A stretch of 64,000 nt of DNA, from positions 62,001 through 126,000 of the forward strand of contig NZ_CABPSL010000009.1 in the NCBI RefSeq assembly GCF_902459665.1, given 5' to 3'. Origin of the DNA: Pandoraea cepalis (GTDB lineage: Bacteria; Pseudomonadota; Gammaproteobacteria; Burkholderiales; Burkholderiaceae). The notes under the pieces were generated by a model. It had not been told where the DNA came from, searched no databases, and saw only the letters and a program-made list of their open reading frames with translations. Made by a program: the position numbers and the translations under genes. Positions 27,251 through 36,311 of this stretch are shown piece by piece (positions within the stretch are counted from its first letter, which is position 1; each line of letters starts with the position of its first letter).

Positions 27251-28030
27251 ATGAAATTCGAGGAAATCCTGTATCACGAAGATGGCCCCATCGGCACCAT
27301 CACGCTCAACCGGCCGCACGACGGCAACATGTTCACCGAGACGATGTGTCACGAGATTCGCGACTGTATCGAGAACATCCGTCGCGAGACGCGTACCCGC
27401 GTGATCGTGATTACCGGCGCGGGCGACAAATTCTTTTGCACCGGTGGTCGAAAAGACGGTATGGAAGACTCGCTGCTCTACGCTGGGGTGCTGCCAACGC
27501 TAGAGATGTACGAGAGTATCGATCGCCTGCAGAAGCCCGTGATCGCTTCGGTCAACGGCTTTGCCGTGGGCGGCGGGAACGTGCTGCAAGTCGTGTGCGA
27601 CGTCACCATCGCTAAAGAAAGCGCCATCTTTCGTCAAGTCGGACCGATGGTCGGTAGCTTCGACGCCGGCTACGGCACGTGGTATCTGGAAGATCTCGTC
27701 GGCAAAAAGCGCGCGAAGGACATCTGGTATCGCAACCCGAAGATCAGCGCACACGAAGCGCTCGAATGGGGCCTGATCAACATGGTCGTGCCCGACAACG
27801 AACTGGAGGACGCGACCCGCAAGTACGCGCTCGAGATCGCGCAACGCGGCGCGCTGGCGCTGGCATCGATCAAGTCGGCATTCAACGCACGCCATGGCGG
27901 AGTGAGCGGTCTGTCGCGCATGTCGCACGACATTCTGTTGCGCGGCTATCTCGAGTCGGACGAGCACGCGGAGCTGGCATCGGCGTTCGCCGAGCGTCGC
28001 GATCCGGACGCCTCGAAGTTCGGTCACTGA
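27251..28030 (+). CDS. BadI/MenB-type crotonase, likely 2-ketocycloalkanecarboxyl-CoA hydrolase
   Basis: A 259-residue crotonase-fold enzyme. The motif order FCTGG, GGGNVLQVVCDVTIA, FRQVGPMVGSFDAGYGT and KRAKDIWY is the MenB/BadI subfamily pattern, with the Asp of SFD conserved. MenB makes dihydroxynaphthoyl-CoA; BadI hydrolytically opens 2-ketocyclohexanecarboxyl-CoA to pimelyl-CoA. No menaquinone genes are near, while a ligase, dehydrogenases and hydratase are, so the BadI-type ring-opening role is favoured. Strong RBS AAGGAGACAACG. Substrate inferred, not proved. Confidence 0.75.
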   Translation: MKFEEILYHEDGPIGTITLNRPHDGNMFTETMCHEIRDCIENIRRETRTRVIVITGAGDKFFCTGGRKDGMEDSLLYAGVLPTLEMYESIDRLQKPVIASVNGFAVGGGNVLQVVCDVTIAKESAIFRQVGPMVGSFDAGYGTWYLEDLVGKKRAKDIWYRNPKISAHEALEWGLINMVVPDNELEDATRKYALEIAQRGALALASIKSAFNARHGGVSGLSRMSHDILLRGYLESDEHAELASAFAERRDPDASKFGH

Positions 28031-28063
28031 CCTCGCCCGCTCATCGATATACGGACCGACGTC

Positions 28064-29731
28064 ATGCAAAACATACTGACGCTTCACAATCCCCAGCGGG
28101 CGCGCGAATACTACCTGGCCGGCATATGGCAGCAGGAGACGCTGTACTCACTCGCCCGTCGCCATGCGCGCGAGCGGCCCTCGGCCCACGCTCTGCGGGA
28201 TGCGACCCGACGCCTCACTTGGCGCGAAGTCACCGAGTGGACCGACAGCGTCGCGGAATCGCTGCATCGCGGCGGCCTGCGCCCGGGCGACCGAGTGGGA
28301 ATCTGGCTGCCAAGCGTCCTTGAAACCGTCATCATCTTCCTTGCGTGCTCGCGCAACGGCTACGTCTGCGCACCGTCGCTGCATCAGAACTACACGGTCG
28401 AGGAAATTGCTGTCCTGCTCGAGCGTATCCAGTGCAAGGCACTGTTCACGCAACCCGGCTACGGGGCGAACGGGCGAGCGGCGTCCATCTTCGATCGCGC
28501 ACGATCCATTCCCGGATTGATGATGATCTACGACCGCGAGGCGGCACAGGATAACCTCGACAAACTGGCGTTTCCCGACGCCGCACCGCCAGCGGTACTG
28601 CATGCACCGGACCTCGATGCAGACAAGATCGTCTATCTCGCCTTCACTTCCGGCACGACGGGTGCGCCAAAGGGGGTCATGCACAGCGACAACACCCTGC
28701 TCGCCAACGGACGTGCCCTCGCCACCGACTGGGGCCACACTAGCCAGACACGACTACTGACGCTCAGCCCGATGAGCCATCACATCGCGACAGTGGCGAT
28801 CGAACAGATGCTCGTCACTGGCCTCGAACTCTGCATGAGCGCCCCCTCTGCCGGCGCCTCTGGTCTCGACTGGATCGTGAAGACCGAGGCCGATTATGTG
28901 ATGGGGGTGCCGACGCACGCCATGGACGTCCTCGCGGAGGTCGAACGCCGCGACCTCGATCGTCTGGGTCACGTGAAGACGTTCTACATGGCCGGCTCGG
29001 CCATCCCGCGCGACGTCGCCCAACGCTTCATGAGCCTCGGCGTAACGCCGCAGAACGTCTACGGCATGACAGAAAACGGCTCGCACAACTATACGCGGCC
29101 GAGCGACGGCGCCGACACCATTGTCTCGACGTGCGGACGTCCATGCCAAGGCTACGAAATCAAGCTCTGGAAGCGAGATAACATCGACGAAGAAGCCGAA
29201 CACGGTGAAATCGGAGAAATCGGCGGACGCGGTGCCGTGCTCATGCTGGGCTACTTCGACAATCAGGGTGCTACGGAGTCGTCGTTCAACCGGCATGGCT
29301 GGTTTATGAGCGGCGACCTGGGCATGCTCACCGAAGACGGTTGTCTGCAGATCGTTGGCCGTAAGAAAGACCTGATCATTCGCGGCGGACACAACATCTT
29401 CCCCGCAGGCATCGAAGAACTCGCGATGCGCCACAGCGACGTCGACCGTGCCGCCGCATTTCCGGTACCCGATGAGCGTCTCGGCGAGAAGGTATGCCTT
29501 GCCATTCTGGTTAAGTCCGGCGCGTCGGTCAGTGCCGAATCGATGCTCGATCATCTCGCCGCTGCGGGCCTGTCGAAGTACGACATGCCGGAGTACTTTG
29601 CTTCACTAGACACGTTTCCGCTTACGGCGAGCGGCAAGATTCTCAAGCGCGAGCTCGTCGAACTTGTACGCAACGGCGGTCTCACCCCCGAGGCAGTCCG
29701 CTATCGCGAGAAAGCCAATCCAGGAGTCTGA
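28064..29731 (+). CDS. Acyl-CoA ligase (AMP-forming), AliA-like
   Basis: A 555-residue ANL-superfamily ligase. Core A3 motif FTSGTTGAPKGVMHSDNTL near residue 195, A5 YGMTENG near 338, A7/A8 FMSGDLG and GRKKDLIIRGG, and the C-terminal catalytic Lys in SGKILKREL. The GVMHSDNTLLA extension after the P-loop resembles cyclohexanecarboxylate-CoA ligases (AliA type). It would activate a carboxylic acid with ATP and CoA, entry to the pathway. 33 bases after the BadI-like gene and one base before the next. Confidence 0.85.
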   Translation: MQNILTLHNPQRAREYYLAGIWQQETLYSLARRHARERPSAHALRDATRRLTWREVTEWTDSVAESLHRGGLRPGDRVGIWLPSVLETVIIFLACSRNGYVCAPSLHQNYTVEEIAVLLERIQCKALFTQPGYGANGRAASIFDRARSIPGLMMIYDREAAQDNLDKLAFPDAAPPAVLHAPDLDADKIVYLAFTSGTTGAPKGVMHSDNTLLANGRALATDWGHTSQTRLLTLSPMSHHIATVAIEQMLVTGLELCMSAPSAGASGLDWIVKTEADYVMGVPTHAMDVLAEVERRDLDRLGHVKTFYMAGSAIPRDVAQRFMSLGVTPQNVYGMTENGSHNYTRPSDGADTIVSTCGRPCQGYEIKLWKRDNIDEEAEHGEIGEIGGRGAVLMLGYFDNQGATESSFNRHGWFMSGDLGMLTEDGCLQIVGRKKDLIIRGGHNIFPAGIEELAMRHSDVDRAAAFPVPDERLGEKVCLAILVKSGASVSAESMLDHLAAAGLSKYDMPEYFASLDTFPLTASGKILKRELVELVRNGGLTPEAVRYREKANPGV

Positions 29732-29732
29732 A

Positions 29733-30503
29733 GTGTCAGTCACGCTCAAGATCATTGACGGCATCGCGCAGGTGGGCCTGAACCGTCCGGAAACGCTCAA
29801 TGCGCTGAGCTTTTCCGTACTCAGCGAACTCTGCGCCGCGTTCGACGAGGTAGCGCGCTCCGATGCAAGGGCATTGGTCATCACGGGAAGTGGCAGCAAG
29901 GCATTTTGCGCGGGTGCCGACATCAAGGAGTTGTTGAACCGCAGCCTCATCGCCCAGCGAGAAGGCGCTGCGCTGGGACAGGCCACGTTCGCAAAGCTTG
30001 ACGCGTTGCCTGTGCCGTCGATCGCCGTGATCAGCGGCTATGCGTTCGGCGGTGGGCTCGAGCTGGCGTTAGCGTGTACGTTCCGAATCGCCACGCCCAA
30101 CGCCAAGATGGGCCTGCCGGAGATCAAGCTGGGACTCATTCCCGGCTATGGCGGAACCCAACGGCTGCCGCGGCTGGTCGGGCAGGCACGCGCGCTCGAA
30201 CTGGTTCTCTCGGGCAAAACGATCGATGCGACAGAAGCAGAACGCATCGGGCTCGTCAACCGAATTATCGAAGGCGACGACCCGATTGCGCTCGGCTGCG
30301 AATTCGCCGACCAGTTTGCACGTTACAGCAGGTGCGCCTCGCTATTCGCACGAGAGGCCGTTCTGCGCGCAGCCGAAGTCAGCCTGAGCGACGGCCTGAA
30401 GATCGAAGCAGACCTCTCGACGCTGGCCTACCAGACGGCCGATGCGGTCGAAGGGATGACCGCCTTCGTCGAGAAACGCAAGCCCGATTTCAAGGATAAA
30501 TGA
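29733..30503 (+). CDS. Enoyl-CoA hydratase (BadK-like position)
   Basis: A 256-residue crotonase with both catalytic glutamates visible, in GGGLELALAC and GLPEIKLGLIPGYGG. It hydrates an enoyl-CoA; in the pathway hypothesis this is cyclohex-1-ene-carboxyl-CoA. GTG start at 29733 with CAGGAG and six-base spacing; the ORF upstream to 29664 overlaps the ligase. One base before the next gene's ATG start. Confidence 0.85.
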   Translation: MSVTLKIIDGIAQVGLNRPETLNALSFSVLSELCAAFDEVARSDARALVITGSGSKAFCAGADIKELLNRSLIAQREGAALGQATFAKLDALPVPSIAVISGYAFGGGLELALACTFRIATPNAKMGLPEIKLGLIPGYGGTQRLPRLVGQARALELVLSGKTIDATEAERIGLVNRIIEGDDPIALGCEFADQFARYSRCASLFAREAVLRAAEVSLSDGLKIEADLSTLAYQTADAVEGMTAFVEKRKPDFKDK

Positions 30504-30504
30504 C

Positions 30505-31251
30505 ATGGACAAAGGCTGCATTCTGGTGACCGGCGCGAGTCGAGGCATTGGGTCGGCGATCGCCGAAGCGCTAGCGCTCGATGGCTTCACCGTAGCGTGT
30601 CTGTCGCGCTCCGGCGCGCTGCCGGCACGAGAAATTTCAGATCCCGACGTGCGCGCACGCTTCGTGACGACCGCATGCGACGTCACGCGTCATGACTCGG
30701 TCAAGCAGGCCGTCGAGGACACGATGCGCCGCGTCGGGCTGCCACTCGTGGGTTTGGTCAACAACGCGGGCCTGCATCTGGAAGATGACGCCGCGTCCCA
30801 GTCGATCGCGGAATTCGAGCAGGTCATGAGCATGAACACGACGTCGGTGTTCATGGCGAGTCAGATCGCCTATCCGTACCTGCGCGACGCCGGCGGCGCA
30901 ACGATCGTCAACATAGGTTCGTTCTTCGACAAGCTCGGCGTGCGCCGCAACTCGGCGTACTGCGCTTCGAAGGCGGCGGTCGGCGCCATCTCGCGCTGCC
31001 TCGCCGTCGAGTGGGCGAGCGACGGCATCCGTGTGCATAACGTGGCGCCTGGCTACATCGCCACCGACTTAAACAAGGCATCGCTGTCGAGCGGGTCGCT
31101 CAGCCGATTCCTCGCAAAGCGGATCCCGACTGGCGCACCCGGCGCATCCGAAGACGTGGCGCAACTCGTGCGACTGCTGTTCACCGTTACGACCGGTTTC
31201 ATGACCGGCGAGACGATCTACCTCGACGGCGGTCAGGGGATGGCGCTCTGA
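30505..31251 (+). CDS. SDR-family 3-hydroxyacyl-CoA (BadH/FabG-like) dehydrogenase
   Basis: A 248-residue classical short-chain dehydrogenase: TGASRGIGSAIAE cofactor motif, NNAG, IGS before the catalytic Tyr-Lys in YCASK near residue 152 and TGETIYLDGGQGM at the end. In the alicyclic scheme BadH oxidises 2-hydroxycyclohexanecarboxyl-CoA to the ketone that BadI opens; the adjacency to a BadI-like and BadK-like gene supports the same step. FabG-like alternatives cannot be excluded. Confidence 0.85.
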   Translation: MDKGCILVTGASRGIGSAIAEALALDGFTVACLSRSGALPAREISDPDVRARFVTTACDVTRHDSVKQAVEDTMRRVGLPLVGLVNNAGLHLEDDAASQSIAEFEQVMSMNTTSVFMASQIAYPYLRDAGGATIVNIGSFFDKLGVRRNSAYCASKAAVGAISRCLAVEWASDGIRVHNVAPGYIATDLNKASLSSGSLSRFLAKRIPTGAPGASEDVAQLVRLLFTVTTGFMTGETIYLDGGQGMAL

Positions 31252-31290
31252 GCGCCAACGAATCGGAACACACGGATTAGGCACTCAACC

Positions 31291-32457
31291 ATGAACGTAC
31301 TCGAAAAACTGGACGCGAGCCTTCCGCTGTCGGGGGAAGAGCGGATGATCGTCGACAGCGTGAAGTCGCTGGCGCGCGACCGGATTGCACCCCGCGCCGC
31401 GGAATACGACCGCACGTCGGCGTTTCCGTGGGACAACGTCAAGGCCATCAACGAACTCGGTCTGAACGCAATCTTCATCCCGGAAGAATACGGCGGCGCG
31501 CGACTCTCCTTTACGTGCTATGCCACGTGCGTGCGCGAGATCTCCGCCGCATGTGCCTCGACGGGCATCATCTGGGCGACAAACTTCCACGCCATCAAGC
31601 CGGTCGTGGAATTCGGCAGCGAGGAGCAGAAGGCACGGGTCCTGCCGCGCATTGCAGAAGGCGGCCTCGCGTCACTCGCCATCACCGAAAGCGGCGCCGG
31701 TTCTGACGCCACGGGCATGCGCACGACCTTCACACCCGATGGCGACGATATCGTCATCAACGGCAGCAAGGTCTTCATCACCAACGGCGACGTCGCCGAT
31801 CTGTATCTGCTGTTTGGCAAATGGTCTGAAATCGACAACGCCAGGGACGCCATTTCGGTACTCGTTCTCGAAAAGGGCACCGAGGGCCTGTCCATTAATG
31901 GCCTCGAACACAAGATGGGCACCCGCGCGTCGAGCACGGCGTCTCTGTCGTTCGACAACTGTCGCGTGCCGCGTGCCAATCTCATCGGTCAGCCGGGCGA
32001 CGGGCTTGGCATTCTGTTTGGATCGCTGAACCGGTCGCGCCCTAGCGTCGCGGCCCATGCACTGGGCATTGCGCGGGCGGCCTTCGAAGACGCCACAGCG
32101 TACATCAACGAACGCAAGCAGTCCGGGCGCAGGATCATCGACTTCCAGGGCATTCAATTCATGCTGGCCGACATGGCCTCTGAGCTCGTGCTTTGCGAAT
32201 CGCTGCTGTGGCAGGTCGCGAGCCGGGTGGACAGCGGGGTATCGGACTTCGGCATCGAGGCTTCGATCCTCAAAATGCGCGCGACGGACGCCGCGATGCG
32301 CATCTCGACCGACGCGGTTCAGTTACTCGGCGGCTACGGATACTGCTCGGACTACCGGGTCGAGCGACTCATGCGCGACGCCAAGATCACGCAGATCTGG
32401 GAGGGGACGAATCAGATCCATCGCCAGCTCATCGGTCGCAGCTTCATCGAAAAATAG
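31291..32457 (+). CDS. Acyl-CoA dehydrogenase (AliB-like position)
   Basis: A 388-residue FAD flavoprotein with the full acyl-CoA dehydrogenase fold: SLAITESGAGSDATGMRTT binding segment near residue 130, HKMGTRASSTASLSFDNCRVP in the middle, and the catalytic Glu in QIWEGTNQIHR near the end. It introduces an alpha,beta double bond into an acyl-CoA and passes electrons to ETF. In the proposed pathway it would desaturate the ring. 40 bases after the SDR gene. Confidence 0.88.
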   Translation: MNVLEKLDASLPLSGEERMIVDSVKSLARDRIAPRAAEYDRTSAFPWDNVKAINELGLNAIFIPEEYGGARLSFTCYATCVREISAACASTGIIWATNFHAIKPVVEFGSEEQKARVLPRIAEGGLASLAITESGAGSDATGMRTTFTPDGDDIVINGSKVFITNGDVADLYLLFGKWSEIDNARDAISVLVLEKGTEGLSINGLEHKMGTRASSTASLSFDNCRVPRANLIGQPGDGLGILFGSLNRSRPSVAAHALGIARAAFEDATAYINERKQSGRRIIDFQGIQFMLADMASELVLCESLLWQVASRVDSGVSDFGIEASILKMRATDAAMRISTDAVQLLGGYGYCSDYRVERLMRDAKITQIWEGTNQIHRQLIGRSFIEK

Positions 32458-32466
32458 GAGACGAAC

Positions 32467-33342
32467 ATGACATCGATAAGAACCGTCGGTATCGCAGGCG
32501 CTGGCACGATGGGTGCTGGCATTGCCATCGTCGCCGCACGCGCCGGCTTCGTGACGCGAGTCTATGACACGCGGAACGAAGGGCTAGCCGTGGCTCGCAC
32601 CCAAACCGCTGCATTTCTTGAGAAATCCGCGCAGCGCGGCAAGATTCCCGAAGACGCAGTGCCGGAAAGCCTGTCGCGCTGGCACGGCACGACCCGACTC
32701 GAAGACCTCGCGGACTGCGACATCGTCATCGAAGCGGTATTCGAGGATCTTGGCGTCAAGCACGACCTCTTCTCGCGCCTCGACAAGGTGTGTGCGCCGC
32801 ACACGATGTTTGCGTCCAACACGTCGACGCTCTCGATCACCGAGATTGCAGGCGGCTCAGGCAGGCCCGATCGATTCGTCGGCATGCACTTCTGCCTTCC
32901 CGCTCAATTGATGAAGCTCATTGAAATGTCTCCTGGCCTCAATACCAGCGACAAAACGTTCGAGCAGGCATGGCAGTTTGCGCTGGCGCTCGGCCAGACG
33001 CCCGTGCGCACGCAGGACACGCCTGGGTTCATCCTCAATTACTTTCTCGTCCCGTTCAACAACGATGCGATACGACTGGTCGAAGCGGGTGTCGCTGAAC
33101 CAGCGGACATAGATCTCGCGATCAGGACGGCGCTGGGCTACCCGATGGGACCGCTGGAACTGCTCGACCTCGTCGGCATGGATACCCAGAAGCTGCTTTG
33201 CGCCGCGCTATACGCGGTGACCAATGAACCGCGCGCCGCCTGTCCGCCGCTGGTGCGCCGCATGATCGCCGCAGGCTGGCTCGGCAAGAAAGCGGGCCGC
33301 GGCTTCCACGCCTACGGCGACACCAAGATGTTCGGAGCTTGA
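32467..33342 (+). CDS. 3-hydroxyacyl-CoA dehydrogenase (HAD family)
   Basis: A 291-residue NAD-dependent enzyme with the GAGTMGAGIAIVAARAGF Rossmann motif, EAVFEDLGVKHDLF, NTSTLSITEIAG and the catalytic His in GMHFCLPAQ, which departs from the usual GMHFFNPxP. The C-terminal domain runs to GRGFHAYGD. It oxidises L-3-hydroxyacyl-CoA; presence beside an SDR of the same step suggests they act on different intermediates (ring versus opened chain). AGGAGACGAAC precedes the start. Confidence 0.88.
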   Translation: MTSIRTVGIAGAGTMGAGIAIVAARAGFVTRVYDTRNEGLAVARTQTAAFLEKSAQRGKIPEDAVPESLSRWHGTTRLEDLADCDIVIEAVFEDLGVKHDLFSRLDKVCAPHTMFASNTSTLSITEIAGGSGRPDRFVGMHFCLPAQLMKLIEMSPGLNTSDKTFEQAWQFALALGQTPVRTQDTPGFILNYFLVPFNNDAIRLVEAGVAEPADIDLAIRTALGYPMGPLELLDLVGMDTQKLLCAALYAVTNEPRAACPPLVRRMIAAGWLGKKAGRGFHAYGDTKMFGA

Positions 33343-33344
33343 CC

Positions 33345-34025
33345 ATGAGCTACAGAGTGATTCAGTCGGGCGACAGCCGCTCGTTTCCGTCTGCCCACGC
33401 GTTCATCGAGACCGCGGGTACTGGAACATCAGTCGTATTTATCGGCGCCCACGCGGGCAAAGCGTTTGCCGAGTCGCAGGCTAGTTTGGTCGATGCGCCG
33501 TTCGTCGCCATCGAACTGGGTACGGAGTGCCTCGGCCAGCATACTGGCGAGGATGCCGGCAAGGAGGGATCGAATGTCGTCGGGTTTGCACGGTTCCGGC
33601 TGGGCGACGCCGAGCCCAGCGACCTCATTGAGCTGGTACGTCAGCCCGCCACCCAGCCGCCCACACTCGCGCTGGCCAAGGCCGCCTTCGAAGGCGCGGG
33701 ATTGCGCGTGGCTGTTTGCGGTGACTTCCCGGGGCGCATCATCGATCGGCTCATCCGACCGTACTACAACGCGGCGCTGCGTCGTCTTGACGACAAGCTC
33801 GCTACCGCTGAGGACATGGACAAGACGCTGCGCCTCGGTCTCGGCTATCCAGAAGGCCCGATCGCGCTCCTCCACCGCACAGGACTGCGTCATCACTACG
33901 AAGTCACCAGGCAGCTCAGTGAAGCGCTCGGCGACGCGGCCTACGCGCCGGCTCGGCGCGCACAGGTGGCATACCGGCGCGCCATGGACGGCGCCGGCGC
34001 TGCCGATTCCGGAGCCGAACAATGA
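33345..34025 (+). CDS. Detached 3-hydroxyacyl-CoA dehydrogenase C-terminal-domain protein
   Basis: A 226-residue protein. The N-terminal half (about 1-105) matches nothing I recognise, while residues about 110-215 read as a 3HCDH C-terminal domain (CGDFPGRIIDRLIRPYYNAALRRLD, LRLGLGYPEGPIALLHRTG). No NAD motif, so it is unlikely to oxidise substrate by itself; it resembles the extra third domain of PaaH-type enzymes made as a separate chain, perhaps dimerising with the preceding dehydrogenase. Start 33345 two bases past the upstream stop, and ends overlapping the next start. Confidence 0.7.
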   Translation: MSYRVIQSGDSRSFPSAHAFIETAGTGTSVVFIGAHAGKAFAESQASLVDAPFVAIELGTECLGQHTGEDAGKEGSNVVGFARFRLGDAEPSDLIELVRQPATQPPTLALAKAAFEGAGLRVAVCGDFPGRIIDRLIRPYYNAALRRLDDKLATAEDMDKTLRLGLGYPEGPIALLHRTGLRHHYEVTRQLSEALGDAAYAPARRAQVAYRRAMDGAGAADSGAEQ

Positions 34026-35164
34026 CACGTCAGCCGCTCGCGGGTGTGAAGGTGCTGGATTTCAGCACGCTTCTGCCAGGTCCGCTTTGTACGCTTCTGC
34101 TCGCCCAGTCGGGCGCTGCAGTCATCAAGGTCGAGAAGCCAGGCGTCGGCGACGACATGCGCACATACCACCCCAGGTCTGGCGATGACAGCGTCAACTT
34201 CGGAATGCTCAATCGCGGAAAGCGATCGATCGTGGTCGACCTGAAGTCCGAGGAAGGCCGTCGGTCGATCCTGCCGCTGATCGCCGAGGCCGACGTGCTG
34301 GTCGAGCAGTTCCGCCCTGGCGTGATGCAACGTCTGGGACTCGGCTACGAGGCGCTGGCGCAGCTCAACCCCACGCTCATCTACTGCTCGATCACCGGCT
34401 ATGGACAGACAGGGCCCAAAGCCCATCAGGCCGCACACGATCTGAACTATATGGCGCAGAGCGGGTTGCTCGGGCTCTCGCGCGGAAGCGATGGGGCGCC
34501 CGTGCTCCCGCCCGCGTTGCTCGCCGACATCGCAGGCGGCGCGTATCCGGCGATGATGAATATCCTGTTGGCGTTGCGTCAGCGCGATTCCGATGGGCAG
34601 GGGCGCTATCTCGACGTGTCGATGTCAGACAACCTGCTCACGTTCGCGTACTGGGGACTGGGCCAGGGCCTCACAGGTCATGGCTGGCCCCGCCCGGGCG
34701 GTGAACTCGTGACAGGCGGCACGGCGCGATACCAGATCTACGGCACCAGCGACGGTCGATATCTTGCCGCGGCGTCGCTGGAAGACAAGTTCTGGCACAA
34801 CTTCGTCAGCGCCCTGGGATTGACCGAGTTGACCGGCGCCGACGGCACCGAGGCAGGGATTCGGGACAAGATCGCCTCAACCCTCCGAGAACACCCGGCC
34901 GATTACTGGCTCGAGAAATTTGCCGGTATCGACACATGCGTCGCCCTCGTGGTCGACCTGAGCGAAGCGGCCTCCGATCCGCATTTCCATGAGCGAGGTG
35001 TCTTCGCACAACGTGTGCGACTCTCAGGTGGCGCCACGATATCCGCGCTGCCGCTTCCCGTGGACCGGCAATTCGGGGCCGACGACGAGGTGCTCGACGC
35101 ACCCAGGCTCGGCGCAGACGTCGCGTCGTTCAACCCTGACATGCAGCGCGGAGGCAACGCATGA
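34022..35164 (+). CDS. CaiB/BaiF family CoA-transferase (second copy)
   Basis: A 380-residue family III CoA-transferase: [33 protein letters not shown] region, catalytic Asp in LLADIAGG and [12 protein letters not shown]. It is only distantly similar by eye to the first copy, so the two are not a recent duplication and probably use different acyl groups. ATGA overlaps with the genes on both sides. Confidence 0.88.
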   Translation: MTRQPLAGVKVLDFSTLLPGPLCTLLLAQSGAAVIKVEKPGVGDDMRTYHPRSGDDSVNFGMLNRGKRSIVVDLKSEEGRRSILPLIAEADVLVEQFRPGVMQRLGLGYEALAQLNPTLIYCSITGYGQTGPKAHQAAHDLNYMAQSGLLGLSRGSDGAPVLPPALLADIAGGAYPAMMNILLALRQRDSDGQGRYLDVSMSDNLLTFAYWGLGQGLTGHGWPRPGGELVTGGTARYQIYGTSDGRYLAAASLEDKFWHNFVSALGLTELTGADGTEAGIRDKIASTLREHPADYWLEKFAGIDTCVALVVDLSEAASDPHFHERGVFAQRVRLSGGATISALPLPVDRQFGADDEVLDAPRLGADVASFNPDMQRGGNA

Positions 35165-36150
35165 AAGCCGCCATCGTTCGCAACTTCGGCGAGCCCGGCG
35201 ACGTCGTCATCGGTCAACTGCCGGATCCGGCGGTGCGGGATCACGACGTTCTGATCGAGATACGTGCCGCAGCCATCAATTACCCCGACCTGCTGGTGAT
35301 CCGCGGGCGCTATCAGAACCTGCCCCGACCGCCTTTCGTGCCGGGGAAAGACGCGGCCGGGGTGGTCCTTCAAGTGGGTGCGTCGGTTCGCCGGTTCAGG
35401 CCGGGAGATCGGGTCGTCGCGCATTTGGAATACGGTGCCTATGCGTCACGTGTGGCCCTTCCCGAGCGCTATTGCGAAGCGCTGCCGGACGAGATGTCGT
35501 TCGACAACGCTGTCGCGATGGGATTGCCCTTCCAGACGGCCTACTTCGCACTGTGCGAACGCGCGCGCTTCACACAGGGCGAAACAGTTCTAGTAACCGG
35601 CGCTAGCGGCGGCGTGGGGGCCGCGGCCCTGCAACTCGTGCGCGCGCTGGGCGGGACGGCAATCGCCGCCATCAACCGTCCGGGGCAGGCGTCGCAAGCG
35701 CTGGCCGATGGCGCGTCGCACGTCGTCGATCTGTCCTTGCCCGACGTTCGCGAAAGCCTTCGGCAGCAGGTGTTCGATGTGACAGATGGGCGCGGTGTCG
35801 ACATCGTGCTCGACGCGCTCGGTGGCGACGTGTTCAACGCCGCGCTTCGCACGTTGGCCTGGTGCGGGCGAGCGGTCGTGATCGGCTTTGCCGCGGGCGG
35901 CATTCCGCACATCAAGGCCAACTACCTACTGCTGAAGAACATCGAAGTCTCCGGCCTGCAGTGGAGCGACTACCGCGAACGCGACTCGCGGCGTGTCAAC
36001 GACGTCCAACGCAAACTACATGAGCTTTACGCGAGCGGCCAGATCCACCCGCGCATCGCGCTCAAGTTGCCGTTGGATAAAGTCGGCGAGGCACTCGACG
36101 CGATAGATCGTCGCGCCGTCATTGGCAGAGCCGTTCTCGGCTTCGATTGA
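35161..36150 (+). CDS. Zinc-free MDR NADPH:quinone oxidoreductase-like protein
   Basis: A 329-residue medium-chain reductase: GroES-like half with [23 protein letters not shown], then nucleotide-binding [21 protein letters not shown]. No structural-zinc cysteine cluster is seen. It could reduce an unsaturated acyl-CoA, a quinone or a carbonyl intermediate. ATGA overlap with the CoA-transferase; last enzyme of the unbroken gene string. Confidence 0.82.
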   Translation: MKAAIVRNFGEPGDVVIGQLPDPAVRDHDVLIEIRAAAINYPDLLVIRGRYQNLPRPPFVPGKDAAGVVLQVGASVRRFRPGDRVVAHLEYGAYASRVALPERYCEALPDEMSFDNAVAMGLPFQTAYFALCERARFTQGETVLVTGASGGVGAAALQLVRALGGTAIAAINRPGQASQALADGASHVVDLSLPDVRESLRQQVFDVTDGRGVDIVLDALGGDVFNAALRTLAWCGRAVVIGFAAGGIPHIKANYLLLKNIEVSGLQWSDYRERDSRRVNDVQRKLHELYASGQIHPRIALKLPLDKVGEALDAIDRRAVIGRAVLGFD

Positions 36151-36311
36151 TACTAGGTTTCATCGAGCTATCACGGATACTAAACTTCAGATGATTAGGT
36201 ATACGAATCAAATAAATAAGTTTCGCTGCCGGCTCATCGAATACCCATCCCAGGGAATGGACGAATCGATTTACCGGGAACACTCATGAGAGAACATCAA
36301 GGAGACACAGT
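36151..36311. other. AT-richer gap before the transport genes
   Basis: 160 bases between the enzyme string and the binding-protein gene, visibly less GC-rich than its surroundings (repeated AATAAATAAG-like steps near 36210). May hold a promoter for the transport genes; I could not place a convincing -35/-10 pair. AAGGAGACACAG at 36299-36310 is the RBS of the next gene. Confidence 0.5.

Noticed and set aside
27251-28030. Naming the crotonase menB (menaquinone synthesis)
   Set aside because: Motifs fit MenB, but no other men genes are here and the neighbours are acyl-CoA catabolic; BadI-like is more consistent.
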